The notes: generated by a model from the letters alone, not told the origin. Shown: positions 18,307-27,612, counted from the first letter of the stretch. The stretch is 64,000 nucleotides of DNA from Peribacillus huizhouensis (GCF_014138605.1 NZ_JACJHX010000005.1:248001-312000); one strand, 5' to 3'. Program-made: numbers and translations.

Positions 18307-18786
18307 TTATATAAATACGAAAAAGTATAAAATAAAGGCAATGAAGATTCCAGTCAATCCGCCGAAGAATACTTCAATGGGCTTATGTCCAAGTAATTCT
18401 TTCAGTTTATGTTGTTTTTGCTGTTCTTCTTTCTTTTGCCAGTCTTTTGCTTCTTGAACGAAAACATTGAAATCAGCCACAAGTTTATTGAGGACAACAG
18501 CCTGTTCACCAGCTTGTCGTCTAACACCCGTTGCATCAAACATTGTGATGATAGCAAATACGGCTGCAACTGCGAAAATAGGAGAGGAGATGCCTGACTG
18601 AATGCCAACACCAGTCGCAAGTGCTGTTACAGCAGCAGAATGAGAACTGGGCATTCCTCCAGTAGAAGTAAGCAAGGACCAGTCGAGTTTACGCAGTGCA
18701 ATATAGTGAATAGGTACCTTAATAAATTGAGCAAAGAAGATTGCAATAAGTGATGCAACGAGAGGGAAATTAAAGAATAATTCCAT
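18307..18786 (-). CDS. yuiD: YuiD, divergent PAP2-family membrane protein
   Basis: 159 residues of the divergent PAP2 (acid phosphatase/vanadium haloperoxidase-related) family. Conserved blocks are FFAQFIKVPIHY near residue 18, the signature GGMPSSHSAAVTALATG, and a FDATGVRRQAGEQAVVLN block. Four hydrophobic segments include the last, VFFGGLTGIFIAFILYFFVFI-type span. It may act on lipid phosphates in the membrane; activity is unproven. It is convergent with yuiC, as in B. subtilis, where it sits between yuiC and pepA. Confidence 0.9.
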   Translation of the reverse strand: MELFFNFPLVASLIAIFFAQFIKVPIHYIALRKLDWSLLTSTGGMPSSHSAAVTALATGVGIQSGISSPIFAVAAVFAIITMFDATGVRRQAGEQAVVLNKLVADFNVFVQEAKDWQKKEEQQKQHKLKELLGHKPIEVFFGGLTGIFIAFILYFFVFI

Positions 18787-18827
18787 AGATGTCCGCCTAC
18801 TTTCTTTTTAAAGTGTCCTTTTTTGGG

Positions 18828-18945
18828 AGTGTTCAAAAGGTCGGATAAATGGCTTGCGTATGCCTTAGTCACCCTGGCTTTCACACGGGAGAAAAACGCT
18901 CACCTATGCCTCAATTTTTATCCTCTTTTTAAACACGAACTTCCA
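18828..18945. repeat. Possible imperfect palindrome upstream of yuiD
   Basis: GTGTTCAAAAGGTCGGATAA at one end and TTATCCTCTTTTTAAACAC at the other are imperfect inverted copies, suggesting another dispersed element. Only one copy is in the window, so this is a weak call. Confidence 0.35.
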
Positions 18946-19119
18946 GCAAAATATTCATTCGATCTTAATAAATGATAAGTGAAGTAAACTTTTTTATATT
19001 CCCCTAAAACGGTTCGATACCTTTAGAGTCATGAAGTTTTACTTTTTAAAACTAGATTATGTATTATATGTATGCCATGATTCTATATTTTTCCTAACTC
19101 TATGTTTATATACCAAATG

Positions 19120-19302
19120 AATATAGCGTTAAAACGCCATTATTTACGATCAAGGATCAATCAAGTAGCACGCTGCACTCGCCTAATCCCAATGGTGGCG
19201 GTGCGGAGCCGGAATTTTGGATGTTTTCTCGATAAAATAAGTATACCTACTAAGGAGATTGCCTAATTTAGTAAATCGCGAAGCCCCGTTCCCATATCCT
19301 TA
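19120..19302 (-). repeat. Family D repeat, copy D3 (reverse)
   Basis: Reverse complement carries GGAACGGGGCTTCGCGA, CCGGCTCCGCACCGCCACC and TGGCGTTTTAACGC, aligning along the full length of D1. It fills the gap in front of pepA. The approximately 170 bases before it (18946-19119) show nothing recognisable. Confidence 0.7.
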
Positions 19303-19411
19303 TACTAAAAGTTAATCATGTAAACTTCAAGAGTGTCTAGAGACGGAAGGATTCATTCGAAACAGATTGTAAAATTAGCTATAATAGAGAATAACAGGAG
19401 GAGAAGTTACA

Positions 19412-20914
19412 ATGTTTATCGTGAAAAATGAGTTGGATTTCAATCAACACGAAGAGTGTTTATTAATCGGTGTGTTCGAGAAACCGGTAAAATTTGCAGG
19501 GCCGGGGTTATTAGCAGATCAGCTGTTAGATGGTCAGTTAACGGAATTAGTGAAAGATGGTGAGATTTCTGCAAAGAAGAAATCCATCTCAAAAATACAT
19601 ACATTAGGTAAGGTTAGAGTTAAACGTTTTATTTTCGTAGGCCTAGGAAAAGAAAAGGAATTAACCTTCGAAATATTACGTGAGGCTCTTGGAAAAGCAT
19701 TCAAAACTTTGAAAGATGCAAAAATGACGTCAGCGGCAGCTGCATTAGATACATTTATTACTGAAAAAGTCGATATCCTAGATGCAGCTCATGCATTAAG
19801 TGAGGCATTTGAGCTTTCGACTTATCAATTTGCAGGCTATAAACAAAAATCAAACGCCGTTGAAAAACGAATTGAATCATTTACCATCTATAGTGAAGAG
19901 GACGGAGATGAGATCCTTTCTTCATTACAAGTTGGCCAAGTATATGGAAGTGCTACGAATTCAGCACGTACGCTTGTGAATACGCCCGGAAATTTATTAA
20001 CGTCAACTGATCTTGCTGAATATGCCCGCGAGCTCGGGGAAAAATATAATTTTGAAGTGGAAATTCTTGAAAAAGAAGTTATGCAAAAGCTTGGGATGGG
20101 TGCTATTCTTGCTGTAAATCAGGGATCCGTTGAACCTCCTAAAATGATTGTTCTAAAATATCAAGGCAAAGATGATTGGAAAGATGTAATCGGTCTAGTA
20201 GGGAAAGGAATTACCTTCGATACAGGTGGATACTCCCTGAAAACGAAGGCGGGCATTGTCGGTATGAAAACAGATATGGGTGGTGCAGCAGCCGTTCTTG
20301 GTGCAATGGAAATTATCGGTGAATTGAAACCAGAGCAGAATGTTGTGGCAGTCATTCCATCTACCGATAACATGGTTAGTGGAAACGCCTTTAAACCGGA
20401 TGATGTAATTACTTCGATGAGCGGAAAAACTATCGAAGTTCTGAACACAGACGCGGAAGGAAGACTTGTTTTAGCAGATGCCATCACATATGCCTTGCAT
20501 CAAGGGGCAGATTATCTTGTTGATATCGCTACATTAACAGGTGGTGTGATCACTGCACTTGGAATGGATATGACCGGGGCTATGACGAATAATGAGGCAT
20601 TCTTTGAAGAGGTGCTATTAGCTTCTTATGAAACAGGAGAACCAATGTGGCGTCTTCCCATTACTGAAAAAGACAAAGAACGCGTGCGAAACAGCAAGAT
20701 TGCTGATTTGAACAACTCACCGGGCGCTGCAGGACATGCGATAATGGGTGGAGCATTCATCGGTGAGTTTACCGAAAACAAGCCTTGGGTGCATCTCGAT
20801 ATTGCTGGTACATCTGTAACCAATTCAGCATCAGACTTAGGTACTTCTGGGGCAACAGGTGTTATGGTAAGAACATTAGCTACTCTCGTAGAACGTTTTG
20901 GTTTAGAAGATTAA
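19412..20914 (+). CDS. pepA: Leucyl aminopeptidase (M17), PepA/YuiE
   Basis: 500 residues, the usual size. The C-terminal catalytic domain carries the two-metal site: [13 protein letters not shown] (Lys/Asp), [16 protein letters not shown], and the family signature [13 protein letters not shown] with metal-binding Asp and Glu and the catalytic Arg. The N-terminal half is the variable hexamer-forming domain. It removes N-terminal residues from peptides in the cytoplasm. AGGAGGAG precedes ATG 19412, with a TATAAT about 30 bases upstream. Position after yuiD agrees with B. subtilis yuiE. Confidence 0.96.
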   Translation: MFIVKNELDFNQHEECLLIGVFEKPVKFAGPGLLADQLLDGQLTELVKDGEISAKKKSISKIHTLGKVRVKRFIFVGLGKEKELTFEILREALGKAFKTLKDAKMTSAAAALDTFITEKVDILDAAHALSEAFELSTYQFAGYKQKSNAVEKRIESFTIYSEEDGDEILSSLQVGQVYGSATNSARTLVNTPGNLLTSTDLAEYARELGEKYNFEVEILEKEVMQKLGMGAILAVNQGSVEPPKMIVLKYQGKDDWKDVIGLVGKGITFDTGGYSLKTKAGIVGMKTDMGGAAAVLGAMEIIGELKPEQNVVAVIPSTDNMVSGNAFKPDDVITSMSGKTIEVLNTDAEGRLVLADAITYALHQGADYLVDIATLTGGVITALGMDMTGAMTNNEAFFEEVLLASYETGEPMWRLPITEKDKERVRNSKIADLNNSPGAAGHAIMGGAFIGEFTENKPWVHLDIAGTSVTNSASDLGTSGATGVMVRTLATLVERFGLED

Positions 20915-20964
20915 GCAAAAGAGGTTACCTAACGAAAGCTTAGACCAAACCTCATGGTGTAAAT

Positions 20965-21062
20965 GGAGGATGTCTCATAAGCTGACCCCGCACTCTAACA
21001 TATTAGTGTTGTAATACACTTACCTTATACTGTATGTAGTTGTTGCGGGGTCTAACCCTTTG
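20965..21062. repeat. Family A palindromic repeat, copy A6
   Basis: GAGGATGTCTCATAAGCTGACCCCGCACTC...TAGTTGTTGCGGGGTCTAACCC. It lies between the pepA stop and the simple terminator at 21072. Confidence 0.75.
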
Positions 21063-21071
21063 CTCTCAACA

Positions 21072-21118
21072 TGAAAAAGACTGATTCGATGGAATATTTT
21101 ATGAATCAGTCTTTTTTT
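21072..21118. terminator. Strong terminator after pepA
   Basis: AAAAAGACTGATTC pairs with GAATCAGTCTTTTTTT, with A and T runs on the two sides. Confidence 0.88.
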
Positions 21119-21119
21119 A

Positions 21120-21545
21120 GGACTATCTCATCTTGATTGAAAATTTAACATTTAAAGCGATAATATGTCAGCCGTCTTCATGGGGGTTGGTTGGAAACCA
21201 AGTGGATTCCATCAGGGTTAAAGGTCGTGTCTGGAACTGTTTTAGAGTTAGTTTTACGGATCATATCTGTTACAGTAGCTGTTTTTGATTGCTGCACTGC
21301 TGCCATAAGCTTACTCTGAAAATGGACGAGACATGGCGAAAGTATTGACAACTTTCTGTGCATTAAACTGTGTTTGCCGATAGAATGAGTAAGCCTGGAT
21401 TAACAGAAAGAAACTGGCGAAATACATCTTGATGATGGGAATATGGGTAGTCATCAGAAAACCTTACATGATTTTCTGTCAAAAAGACCTCACCTTTCAA
21501 GCTGTTCTTATATGAAGAGTATCCAAATGGTATGCTGCTCAACAA
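21120..21545 (-). pseudogene. Possible decayed gene, unidentified
   Basis: On the reverse strand one frame reads LKGEVFLTENHVRFSDDYPY and continues through HHQDVFRQFLSVNPGLLILSANTV; a second frame then gives AQKVVNTFAMSRPFSE and a third AAVQQSKTATVTDMIRKTN up to NPDGIHLV. These look like consecutive parts of one protein broken by at least two frameshifts. I cannot name the family. It fills much of the 755-base gap between pepA and ribA. Confidence 0.35.
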
Positions 21546-21669
21546 AAAGGAAAAATTTTTAAATTAGTGCATCATTATTTGTATTTTAAATGTATTAGGT
21601 TTATGATATTATTAATACCTAGTTACAAAAAGTAAGGAATTTGAAAATCCTAAAGGTCAGGTGATCGAT

Positions 21670-22425
21670 ATGATTATAACTCCACAAATTAAAGAAATAT
21701 TAATAGATAAAATGCAAATGATACAAAATCCAGGTAAGGGAGAAATATGTCTTGTAGGACCCGTAAACCTTCCTGTTGAACAAGGTGATTTTTCAGCTGT
21801 ATTCCAGTGGTACACATGGCTTGAGCTTGATGACAAGATTCAAACAAAAGAAGATGTCCTTGAATCGTTAGCAACGGCTAATTTAGCTTTCGCTCAACAA
21901 TCTTCTGTGCTAGTTTATGGTGATTTTAAGCAATCTGAACAAGCGTTAGTGAGAATGCATAGCATCTGCCATACCGGCGATATCTTCGGAAGTAAGCGGT
22001 GCGATTGTGGCTACCAGCTTCATCAATCGATGAAAATGATAACAGAGCATGGTTGTGGCGCTCTCTTTTATTTAGCTGACCACGAAGGGCGAGGCATCGG
22101 TCTGTTATCGAAATCACTTGCCTACATTTTGCAGCAAGAAGGATTAGACACAGTAGAAGCGAACCACGCGTTAGGATTTGAAGATGATACGCGTTCTTAT
22201 GAGGGCGCCATCCGAGTACTTGAAGAACTGAGAGATAAACCAGTCGTTCTCATTACAAATAATCCGAAAAAACTAGAAGCATTGCGAGATCACGGCTTGA
22301 CTGCTAATGAACATATCCCGTTATGGGGCGGCTTGACTGAAACAAACAGCTTTTATTTAGATACAAAAATAAAGAAATCAGGTCATATTCCACAAGAAGA
22401 CTATATAGGAGCACTGATAAAGTGA
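21670..22425 (+). CDS. ribA: GTP cyclohydrolase II (stand-alone RibA)
   Basis: 251 residues without a fused RibB domain. The zinc-binding region is SICHTGDIFGSKRCDCGYQL, keeping the three cysteines. The catalytic segment is YLADHEGRGIGL, and LITNNPKKLEAL is the conserved C-terminal block. It opens GTP to 2,5-diamino-6-ribosylamino-4-pyrimidinone phosphate, the first riboflavin step. ATG 21670 follows AAAGGTCAGGTG. It overlaps ribD by four bases. I see no FMN riboswitch in the leader, and ribE and ribH are not adjacent, unlike the usual Bacillus rib operon. Confidence 0.9.
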   Translation: MIITPQIKEILIDKMQMIQNPGKGEICLVGPVNLPVEQGDFSAVFQWYTWLELDDKIQTKEDVLESLATANLAFAQQSSVLVYGDFKQSEQALVRMHSICHTGDIFGSKRCDCGYQLHQSMKMITEHGCGALFYLADHEGRGIGLLSKSLAYILQQEGLDTVEANHALGFEDDTRSYEGAIRVLEELRDKPVVLITNNPKKLEALRDHGLTANEHIPLWGGLTETNSFYLDTKIKKSGHIPQEDYIGALIK

Positions 22426-23522
22426 AAACAGATCATGAATATATGCAGTTGGCGCTTGATTTAGCAGCTACAGCCAAAGGAAAGACGAATCCGAATCCTG
22501 TTGTCGGAGCGGTAATTGTAAAAGATGGAGTGATCGTAGGCACTGGAATTCATCGGAAAGCAGGAGAACCCCATGCAGAAGTACATGCGTTTAAGATGGC
22601 TGGGGACTATGCACGTGGAGCAACTCTATATGTAACACTTGAGCCTTGTTCACACTTCGGAAAAACACCACCTTGTGCCAATTTAGTGAAAGAGTCTGAA
22701 GTAAGTCGTGTGGTCGTAGCTACTCAAGATCCGAATCCATCTGTGGCAGGAAGAGGAATTCGATTACTAAGAGAAGCAGGAATAGATGTTGAAGTAGGCG
22801 TTTTGGAGCACGAGGCAATATTACTCAATGAACGGTTTATTCATAATATGAAAACAAAACGACCTTTCGTCATCTCTAAAACAGCTATGACGCTAGATGG
22901 CAAACTTGCAACTCACACAGGCCATTCGCAATGGATCACTGGAGAAGAAGCGCGCCGTTCCGTCCACCAGTTACGTAATGAAGTCGATTCGATTTTGGTC
23001 GGGATAGGTACCGTACTGGCAGATAATCCTTCGCTTACAACCCGCTTACCTGAAGGAGGCAAGAGCCCAATCCGCATTATTGTAGATAGCCAATTGCGTA
23101 CGCCGTTAGAAGCAAAAGTGACCGAATGCAAAGAGGCAAAGACTTGGATTGTCACGTCAGAGGGAACAGATGCTGAGAAAAGAGCGGCCTTAATCGATAA
23201 GGGAGTTGAGCTCATCGATGTGCCGTTAACTGAAACGGGATTGAATCTGGAGTATCTATTAAACGAACTTTATCGTCGAGGTGTTACCGATGTCCTAGTT
23301 GAAGGTGGCGGAGAAATCAATGCTTCTTTTCTGCGGGCTGGTTTGATTGATAAATATATTGTGTATGTAGCGCCAAAGGTTCTTGCTGGCAAACATTCAC
23401 TTACTCCTTTTGCTGGTGCAGATTCAGAAACGATGGGTGAAGCGAGAGATCTAAGCTTCCATCATATTGAAAAAATCGGTGAAGATTTATGCATTACAGC
23501 CTATCCTACTATCAAGGGATGA
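22422..23522 (+). CDS. ribD: Bifunctional riboflavin deaminase/reductase RibD
   Basis: 366 residues. The N-terminal deaminase domain has the zinc site HAEVHAFKMAG and PCSHFGKTPPC. The C-terminal reductase domain starts around RPFVISKTAMTLDGKLAT and holds VLVEGGGEINASFL. It carries out the second and third steps of riboflavin synthesis. GTG 22422 lies inside the ribA end (GTGA overlap), so translation is coupled. The pair could be the cell's ordinary riboflavin genes or a paralogous set serving another pathway; the sequence does not decide. It is followed by family B copy B5. Confidence 0.93.
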   Translation: MKTDHEYMQLALDLAATAKGKTNPNPVVGAVIVKDGVIVGTGIHRKAGEPHAEVHAFKMAGDYARGATLYVTLEPCSHFGKTPPCANLVKESEVSRVVVATQDPNPSVAGRGIRLLREAGIDVEVGVLEHEAILLNERFIHNMKTKRPFVISKTAMTLDGKLATHTGHSQWITGEEARRSVHQLRNEVDSILVGIGTVLADNPSLTTRLPEGGKSPIRIIVDSQLRTPLEAKVTECKEAKTWIVTSEGTDAEKRAALIDKGVELIDVPLTETGLNLEYLLNELYRRGVTDVLVEGGGEINASFLRAGLIDKYIVYVAPKVLAGKHSLTPFAGADSETMGEARDLSFHHIEKIGEDLCITAYPTIKG

Positions 23523-23544
23523 AAGAGGAAAGAATGTAGTTTAC

Positions 23545-23711
23545 TATGAACGGGTTAACTGCCCGTAAAAGCCCGATTGGTGGGTCACACAGACGATAGA
23601 CCAATGGACGCAGTGCACTTAGTCTGTGTCTCGTTGAACCTTAGCGACAGTAGAACTGGACTAACCATCAGTGGGGAGGAAGAATACCCACTGATTGAAG
23701 TTTCAGATTAT
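23545..23711 (+). mobile_element. Family B repeat, copy B5
   Basis: Left hairpin AACGGGTTAACTGCCCGT without its loop, then CCGATTGGTGGGTCACACAGAC, an AGTCTGTG partner, GCGACAGTAGAACTGG, ACTAACCATCAGTGGGG, and a right end GATTGAAGTTTCAGATTAT. It supplies the region just upstream of the nucleotidase ribosome binding site. Confidence 0.75.
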
Positions 23712-23727
23712 ATGGGGAGGAAACAAG

Positions 23728-24306
23728 TTGAAATTTGGTTTCGATATCGATGATACTTTAATCAATTTACGAGAGCATGCCTTTCATTTATATAACAAAA
23801 AATTAAACAAAAACGTGGAATTATCGGCATTTAAAGCTTTGAACACATTGGAAATTCATGAACCGTTTGGACTAACTGCACAAGAAGGCGGAGCAATGTG
23901 GAATAGTTTAGCAGAAGAAATTTACTATACAACTTGCCCTGCATTTGAAGGAGCAATTGAAACGTTGCAGCAGCTTGTCAAGGATGGCCATGAGGTCTTC
24001 TATATTACTGCAAGGAATGCTGAGCATTGCGAACGGACTAAAGACTGGCTTATTCAAAATCAATTTCCAGTAAAAGAAGGACATTTCTTTTGCGGGATGA
24101 AGGATAAAGAAAAAATCCGAATTATTGAGGATCTACAATTAGATTATTATTTTGACGATAAACCAGCTGTACTAGAAACTTTATTGGATGTTCCGACAAA
24201 AGTATTCGCGATTGACAACAGTTATAACCAAGAATTGAAGATTCCGAGGCTTTTGAGCTGGTTTGATTTACAGGAAATCATTGCTGATAAAAAACCTGGC
24301 CTATAA
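23728..24306 (+). CDS. 5'-nucleotidase, NT5C-type HAD phosphatase
   Basis: 192 residues. The HAD motif I is FDIDDTLINL, motif II is the T of YITARNAEHC, and motif IV is DYYFDDKPAVLE. This fits the bacterial NT5C (deoxy)nucleotidase-like family, which dephosphorylates nucleoside monophosphates. A TTG start at 23728 is chosen because GGGGAGG lies 8 bases upstream; the reading frame extends back into repeat B5, but that part is repeat sequence. The stop codon lies inside the terminator hairpin at 24294-24332. Confidence 0.83.
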   Translation: MKFGFDIDDTLINLREHAFHLYNKKLNKNVELSAFKALNTLEIHEPFGLTAQEGGAMWNSLAEEIYYTTCPAFEGAIETLQQLVKDGHEVFYITARNAEHCERTKDWLIQNQFPVKEGHFFCGMKDKEKIRIIEDLQLDYYFDDKPAVLETLLDVPTKVFAIDNSYNQELKIPRLLSWFDLQEIIADKKPGL

Positions 24307-24332
24307 GCTTTCCGGTTTAGGCCAGGTTTTTT
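24294..24332 (+). terminator. Terminator overlapping the nucleotidase stop
   Basis: AACCTGGCCTA and TAGGCCAGGTTTTTTG form the hairpin and T run. Confidence 0.88.
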
Positions 24333-24344
24333 GTCATTTACCTA

Positions 24345-24395
24345 TCGTGTAAACGATATAATAGATGTGGGGGCAAGACCCCTTCGTTACTTTCA
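24345..24395. repeat. Family A half-copy A7
   Basis: Only the right half is present: CGTGTAAACGATATAATAGATGTGGGGGCAAGACCCCTTCG. Confidence 0.5.
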
Positions 24396-24425
24396 TTTAA
24401 TACTGATGAAAAAGGGGGAAAGTCT

Positions 24426-24824
24426 ATGGAATACAATATTGAAAAATCAATGTTGAAATCATTAGGGATTGAAATAATAGAGTTGAGTAAAGGGAAAGTC
24501 ATTGCCACGATGCCAGTTGATGAAAGAACATGGCAGCCAGTTGGATTACTTCATGGTGGTGCTTCCGTGGCACTTGCTGAAACCGCTGCGAGTATTGGTG
24601 GCTATGAGCTTGTAGACAAAACAAAAGAAGCTGTTGTTGGACTCGAGATCAATGCCAATCATATTAAAGGAAAACGTTCTGGTATTGTAACAGCTGAAGC
24701 AAATATTCTTCATAGAGGAAAAACAACGATGGTTTGGGACATTAAAATTCGTGATGAAGAAGACCAGCTTATTTGCGTATCCCGCTGTACATTGGCAGTT
24801 ATTGTACTGAAACAGAAAAACTAA
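24426..24824 (+). CDS. Hotdog-fold acyl-CoA thioesterase (PaaI/YuxO-like)
   Basis: 132 residues with the 4HBT hotdog fold: GLLHGGASVALAETAASIGG is the central-helix motif, with the HGG preceding and the catalytic Glu (E of LAETAAS) as in PaaI/1,4-dihydroxy-2-naphthoyl-CoA thioesterases. VGLEINANHIKGKRSG forms the next strand. It may act in menaquinone synthesis, like B. subtilis YuxO, but other acyl-CoA substrates are possible. AAAAGGGGGAAAG precedes ATG 24426. Repeat A8 follows. Confidence 0.87.
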   Translation: MEYNIEKSMLKSLGIEIIELSKGKVIATMPVDERTWQPVGLLHGGASVALAETAASIGGYELVDKTKEAVVGLEINANHIKGKRSGIVTAEANILHRGKTTMVWDIKIRDEEDQLICVSRCTLAVIVLKQKN

Positions 24825-24839
24825 CACATCTATCAATTT

Positions 24840-24946
24840 ACGACAGGGTCTAACTTAGTACTCCATCACACAGTTTAGCGTATTATTCCCCTTCAATTAA
24901 ACTGTTTGTAGCAGTTGCGGGTTCTGACCCTTTCGTAATGAACTCC
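24840..24946. repeat. Family A palindromic repeat, copy A8
   Basis: GACAGGGTCTAACTTAGTACTC...GTAGCAGTTGCGGGTTCTGACCCTTTCG. Lies just after the thioesterase gene. Confidence 0.7.
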
Positions 24947-25041
24947 CCCTTCAAACCTTCCTGCGCATTCTTACCTTTTACTACCCTTTCAAAGCATCTT
25001 ATAACAAGTTCCGCACAAGCGGTCTAGCCGCTAATAGGTTT

Positions 25042-25517
25042 TATCTCGCATGAACAGGCGTCCCCCAATTCAAGGCTTAGAGGAATCGAAGAAGCTAACA
25101 AGGTAAAGACGTGAAATGACTTCATGCTGAACTAGGCTAATAATAGATTTATTATGTATGATAGAAAGAATTTATTTAATAATTCTTTCCCCCAAGCAAC
25201 GAGACAAGCTGATGCGTATGATGCTGTATAACGACTGTAGCATCTTCTGCTGTTAGTATTCTTCAACTAATTTTTTTAGTAACAAAGATATAGGTGGGGG
25301 ACAATTGCCCATAGCCTGATTGGTGAGCTACTGTGAGTGCTTTTTACGGTTTTTGATGAGGCCGATAGGATGAAGGTCAAATTGACGAAAGACTAAAGAA
25401 GCGGCGCATTTAGTCTGTGATTCACTGAATCTTAGTTCGCACTGTTCGATTGATCGAAGTTGAAAGCAAAGATCTTATCGACAGTAGAACGGGGCTAACC
25501 ATCAGTGAGGGTAAGTT
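25042..25517 (+). mobile_element. Family B repeat, copy B6 (degenerate, enlarged)
   Basis: Flank TTTTAT, then CTCGCATGAACAGGCGTCCCCC and the AGGAATCGAAGAAGC of the left hairpin. About 190 extra bases follow before the partner strand TAGGTGGGGGACAATTGCCC. Then come CTGATTGGTGAG, a GACTAAAG...TTTAGTCTGTG hairpin, a TCGATTGATCGAAG hairpin and ACGGGGCTAACCATCAGTGAGGG; the last right-end bases are lost. It fills most of the 819-base gap before kapD. Confidence 0.65.
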
Positions 25518-25643
25518 CTAACAAATTGGAAGAGGAATTGTTGATAGAGATGTAGAACAATGTTAGGGAAAGAAAAAACTAAATTTTTTATAATATTCTG
25601 TTATAATACAACAATAAGTTTTTAGAAAAGGGGGATGAAAGAC

Positions 25644-26258
25644 ATGGAACAATACTTATTCATTGACTTTGAGTTTACCATGCCAGAGGGAAAGGGGAAG
25701 CCTGAGGGTTTTTATCAGGAAATTATTGAAGTCGGCTTTGTTTCTGTAATAGATGATAAATTAGGTGATCAATTTTCTTCGTTTGTTGTTCCTAATAAGT
25801 TTTCACATTTAACAGAGCGCTGCAAAAGATTTCTTCATATTTCTCAAAGTCAGGTAAATCAAGGTATTAGTTTTGCCGAACTTGTAATATTATTACAAAG
25901 TTATGATCAGAAGTGTCCAACAAAGATCGTTACATGGGGAAATATGGATATGAAGGTGTTGCGTAATAATTGTCAAAAAGCTGGAGTGGAGTTTCCTTTT
26001 ACTGGGGAACAAATTGACTTATCAATGGAGTATAAACGCTTTTTTGGAGATCAAAACCAAACAGGTCTGTGGAAAGCGGTACAGGCTTATGGAAAAGAAG
26101 GAACAGGACGGCACCATCGTGCTCTTGATGATGCGATGACAACGTATAATATTTATAAATTAGTAGAGAAAGATAAAAGCTATATGAAAAATCACCAGCC
26201 TACAACGATTGGGGATCGGATTGATTTGTCTAAAGTTTTAAATAAACTTGTATTATAA
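25644..26258 (+). CDS. kapD: KapD, DEDD 3'-5' exonuclease-like inhibitor of the KinA pathway
   Basis: 204 residues, the KapD size. DEDDh exonuclease motifs: FIDFEFTMPEGKGKPEGF with DxE (Exo I), a WGNMDMKVLRNN block with the Exo II aspartate, and HHRALDDAMTTYNIY with H and D (Exo III). In B. subtilis KapD negatively affects the KinA route to sporulation. ATG 25644 is preferred, with GGGGGATG 8 bases before; ATG 25635 is too close to its site. It is convergent with kapB across a shared terminator. Confidence 0.93.
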   Translation: MEQYLFIDFEFTMPEGKGKPEGFYQEIIEVGFVSVIDDKLGDQFSSFVVPNKFSHLTERCKRFLHISQSQVNQGISFAELVILLQSYDQKCPTKIVTWGNMDMKVLRNNCQKAGVEFPFTGEQIDLSMEYKRFFGDQNQTGLWKAVQAYGKEGTGRHHRALDDAMTTYNIYKLVEKDKSYMKNHQPTTIGDRIDLSKVLNKLVL

Positions 26259-26291
26259 AAGCCAAATCATAAGAATTGATTTGGCTTTTAC
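26258..26291. terminator. Bidirectional terminator between kapD and kapB
   Basis: AAAAGCCAAATCA and TGATTTGGCTTTTA pair; A and T runs suit both genes. Confidence 0.85.
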
Positions 26292-26295
26292 GCAT

Positions 26296-26682
26296 TTATT
26301 TAAAATAGTCTTTCTCTAGTTCTTCGATCTGTTGCAGACTTCTTTGATTCCAATCGTCTTGAGTCTCTGACAGCTTTTGTTTCATCGCTTCAACCGATTG
26401 TTGCAGCGATTGTTTATAATCGGGAATCTCACTTGTGTACGCTCTAACCATATTTTTAGGCACATTCATTTGTTCACGGAAAGCGAGTGCTCGGCGCTGA
26501 TGGAACAAGGCGACATCAACTTGTTTTGGATGGTGTAAATCACCTTGCATAGGGTGCTTGGCAACAGCAAGAACACGGACAAGATAAGCGTTTGGCCTCT
26601 CTTCAGTAATTTCCCCTAAATATTTCCCTGTTTTATAAATCGCGGAAACCTTGTCCCCAACTGAAAATTTCTCTTCACTCAT
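26296..26682 (-). CDS. kapB: KapB, kinase-associated protein B
   Basis: 128 residues matching KapB: an N-terminal small barrel (FSVGDKVSAIYKTGKYLGEI), then AVAKHPMQGDLHHPKQ and RRALAFREQMNVPKNMV, followed by a charged helical tail. In B. subtilis it acts with the KinB branch of the phosphorelay and is called a lipoprotein, but no signal or lipobox is present in this sequence, so I take it as cytoplasmic. It faces kapD, as in B. subtilis. Confidence 0.92.
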   Translation of the reverse strand: MSEEKFSVGDKVSAIYKTGKYLGEITEERPNAYLVRVLAVAKHPMQGDLHHPKQVDVALFHQRRALAFREQMNVPKNMVRAYTSEIPDYKQSLQQSVEAMKQKLSETQDDWNQRSLQQIEELEKDYFK

Positions 26683-26978
26683 TTCTATTCCCCTTTTCCT
26701 ACTAAACTTTCTTCATCATACAAAATTTAAAGAAGGCTTTCAAATACTGGGAGAGGAAGATATAAATTAGGGTTACTATTGTGTATTAATAAAATGGACA
26801 AGATGTTAATTAAATCCTTTCAAGTAATATAAAAAAGAGACAAATCTAGTCGGAATTCATCATTACCGGCAAGTCGCTTGCACTTTGCTAATGGATTCGT
26901 GTAAAGTGTACAATTGAAGCACATAATAGTAGATTCATTATTATGGACGGATTATTTATAGGAAAGAAGGGATTTTAA

Positions 26979-27569
26979 ATGACGAACTATCCACAATTAA
27001 CATCTGAAGTATTAGAAAATGAAAAAGCAGTCATTATGGAAACGAGCCAAGGAAATATCAAAATTAAATTTTTTCCTGAATTAGCTCCAAAAACAGTTGA
27101 GAACTTCTTAACACACGCTGAGAACGGCTATTATGACGGGATTATTTTCCACCGTGTAATTAAAGATTTCATGATTCAAGGTGGGGATCCACAAGGAACT
27201 GGTATGGGTGGAGAAAGCATTTGGGGAGCTCCATTTGAAGATGAATTCTCTATGCAATTATTCAATCTGCGTGGCGCATTATCTATGGCCAATGCTGGAC
27301 CAGGGACGAATGGAAGTCAATTCTTTATCGTTCAAGCACAACATGTTGACTCAAGAATGGGTGAACAAATGAAACAAGCAGGCTACCCAGAAGAAATTAT
27401 TGAAGCTTACATGTCAACTGGTGGTACTCCTTGGCTTGACCATAAGCATTCTGTTTTTGGACAAGTTGTGGAAGGCATGGATGTAGTCGATGCCATTGCT
27501 AATGCAAAAACAACTTACGGTGATAAACCAGCTGAAGACATCGTGATTCAATCGATTAAATTAGTCTAA
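26979..27569 (+). CDS. Peptidyl-prolyl cis-trans isomerase, cyclophilin type
   Basis: 196 residues, longer than the 143-residue B. subtilis PpiB. Cyclophilin active-site blocks are present: [22 protein letters not shown] (quoted in parts; catalytic R of FHRV and the QGGD), [22 protein letters not shown], and [14 protein letters not shown] with the binding His upstream (WLDHKHS). An insert of about 35 residues ([20 protein letters not shown]) between the last two blocks explains the extra length. It should catalyse proline isomerisation in the cytoplasm. GAAAGAAGGGA precedes the start. Confidence 0.92.
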   Translation: MTNYPQLTSEVLENEKAVIMETSQGNIKIKFFPELAPKTVENFLTHAENGYYDGIIFHRVIKDFMIQGGDPQGTGMGGESIWGAPFEDEFSMQLFNLRGALSMANAGPGTNGSQFFIVQAQHVDSRMGEQMKQAGYPEEIIEAYMSTGGTPWLDHKHSVFGQVVEGMDVVDAIANAKTTYGDKPAEDIVIQSIKLV

Positions 27570-27574
27570 ATTCT

Positions 27575-27612
27575 AGAGAAACGGGAGAGATTGGTCTCTC
27601 GTTTCTTTTTTT
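27575..27612 (+). terminator. Terminator after the cyclophilin gene
   Basis: AGAAACGGGAGAGA pairs with TCTCTCGTTTCT and is followed by a T run. Confidence 0.85.

Noticed and set aside
21546-21669. FMN riboswitch (RFN) before ribA
   Set aside because: The conserved RFN blocks (such as AGGGGCAGGGTG and CCGAC-GGC-GT) are not present.
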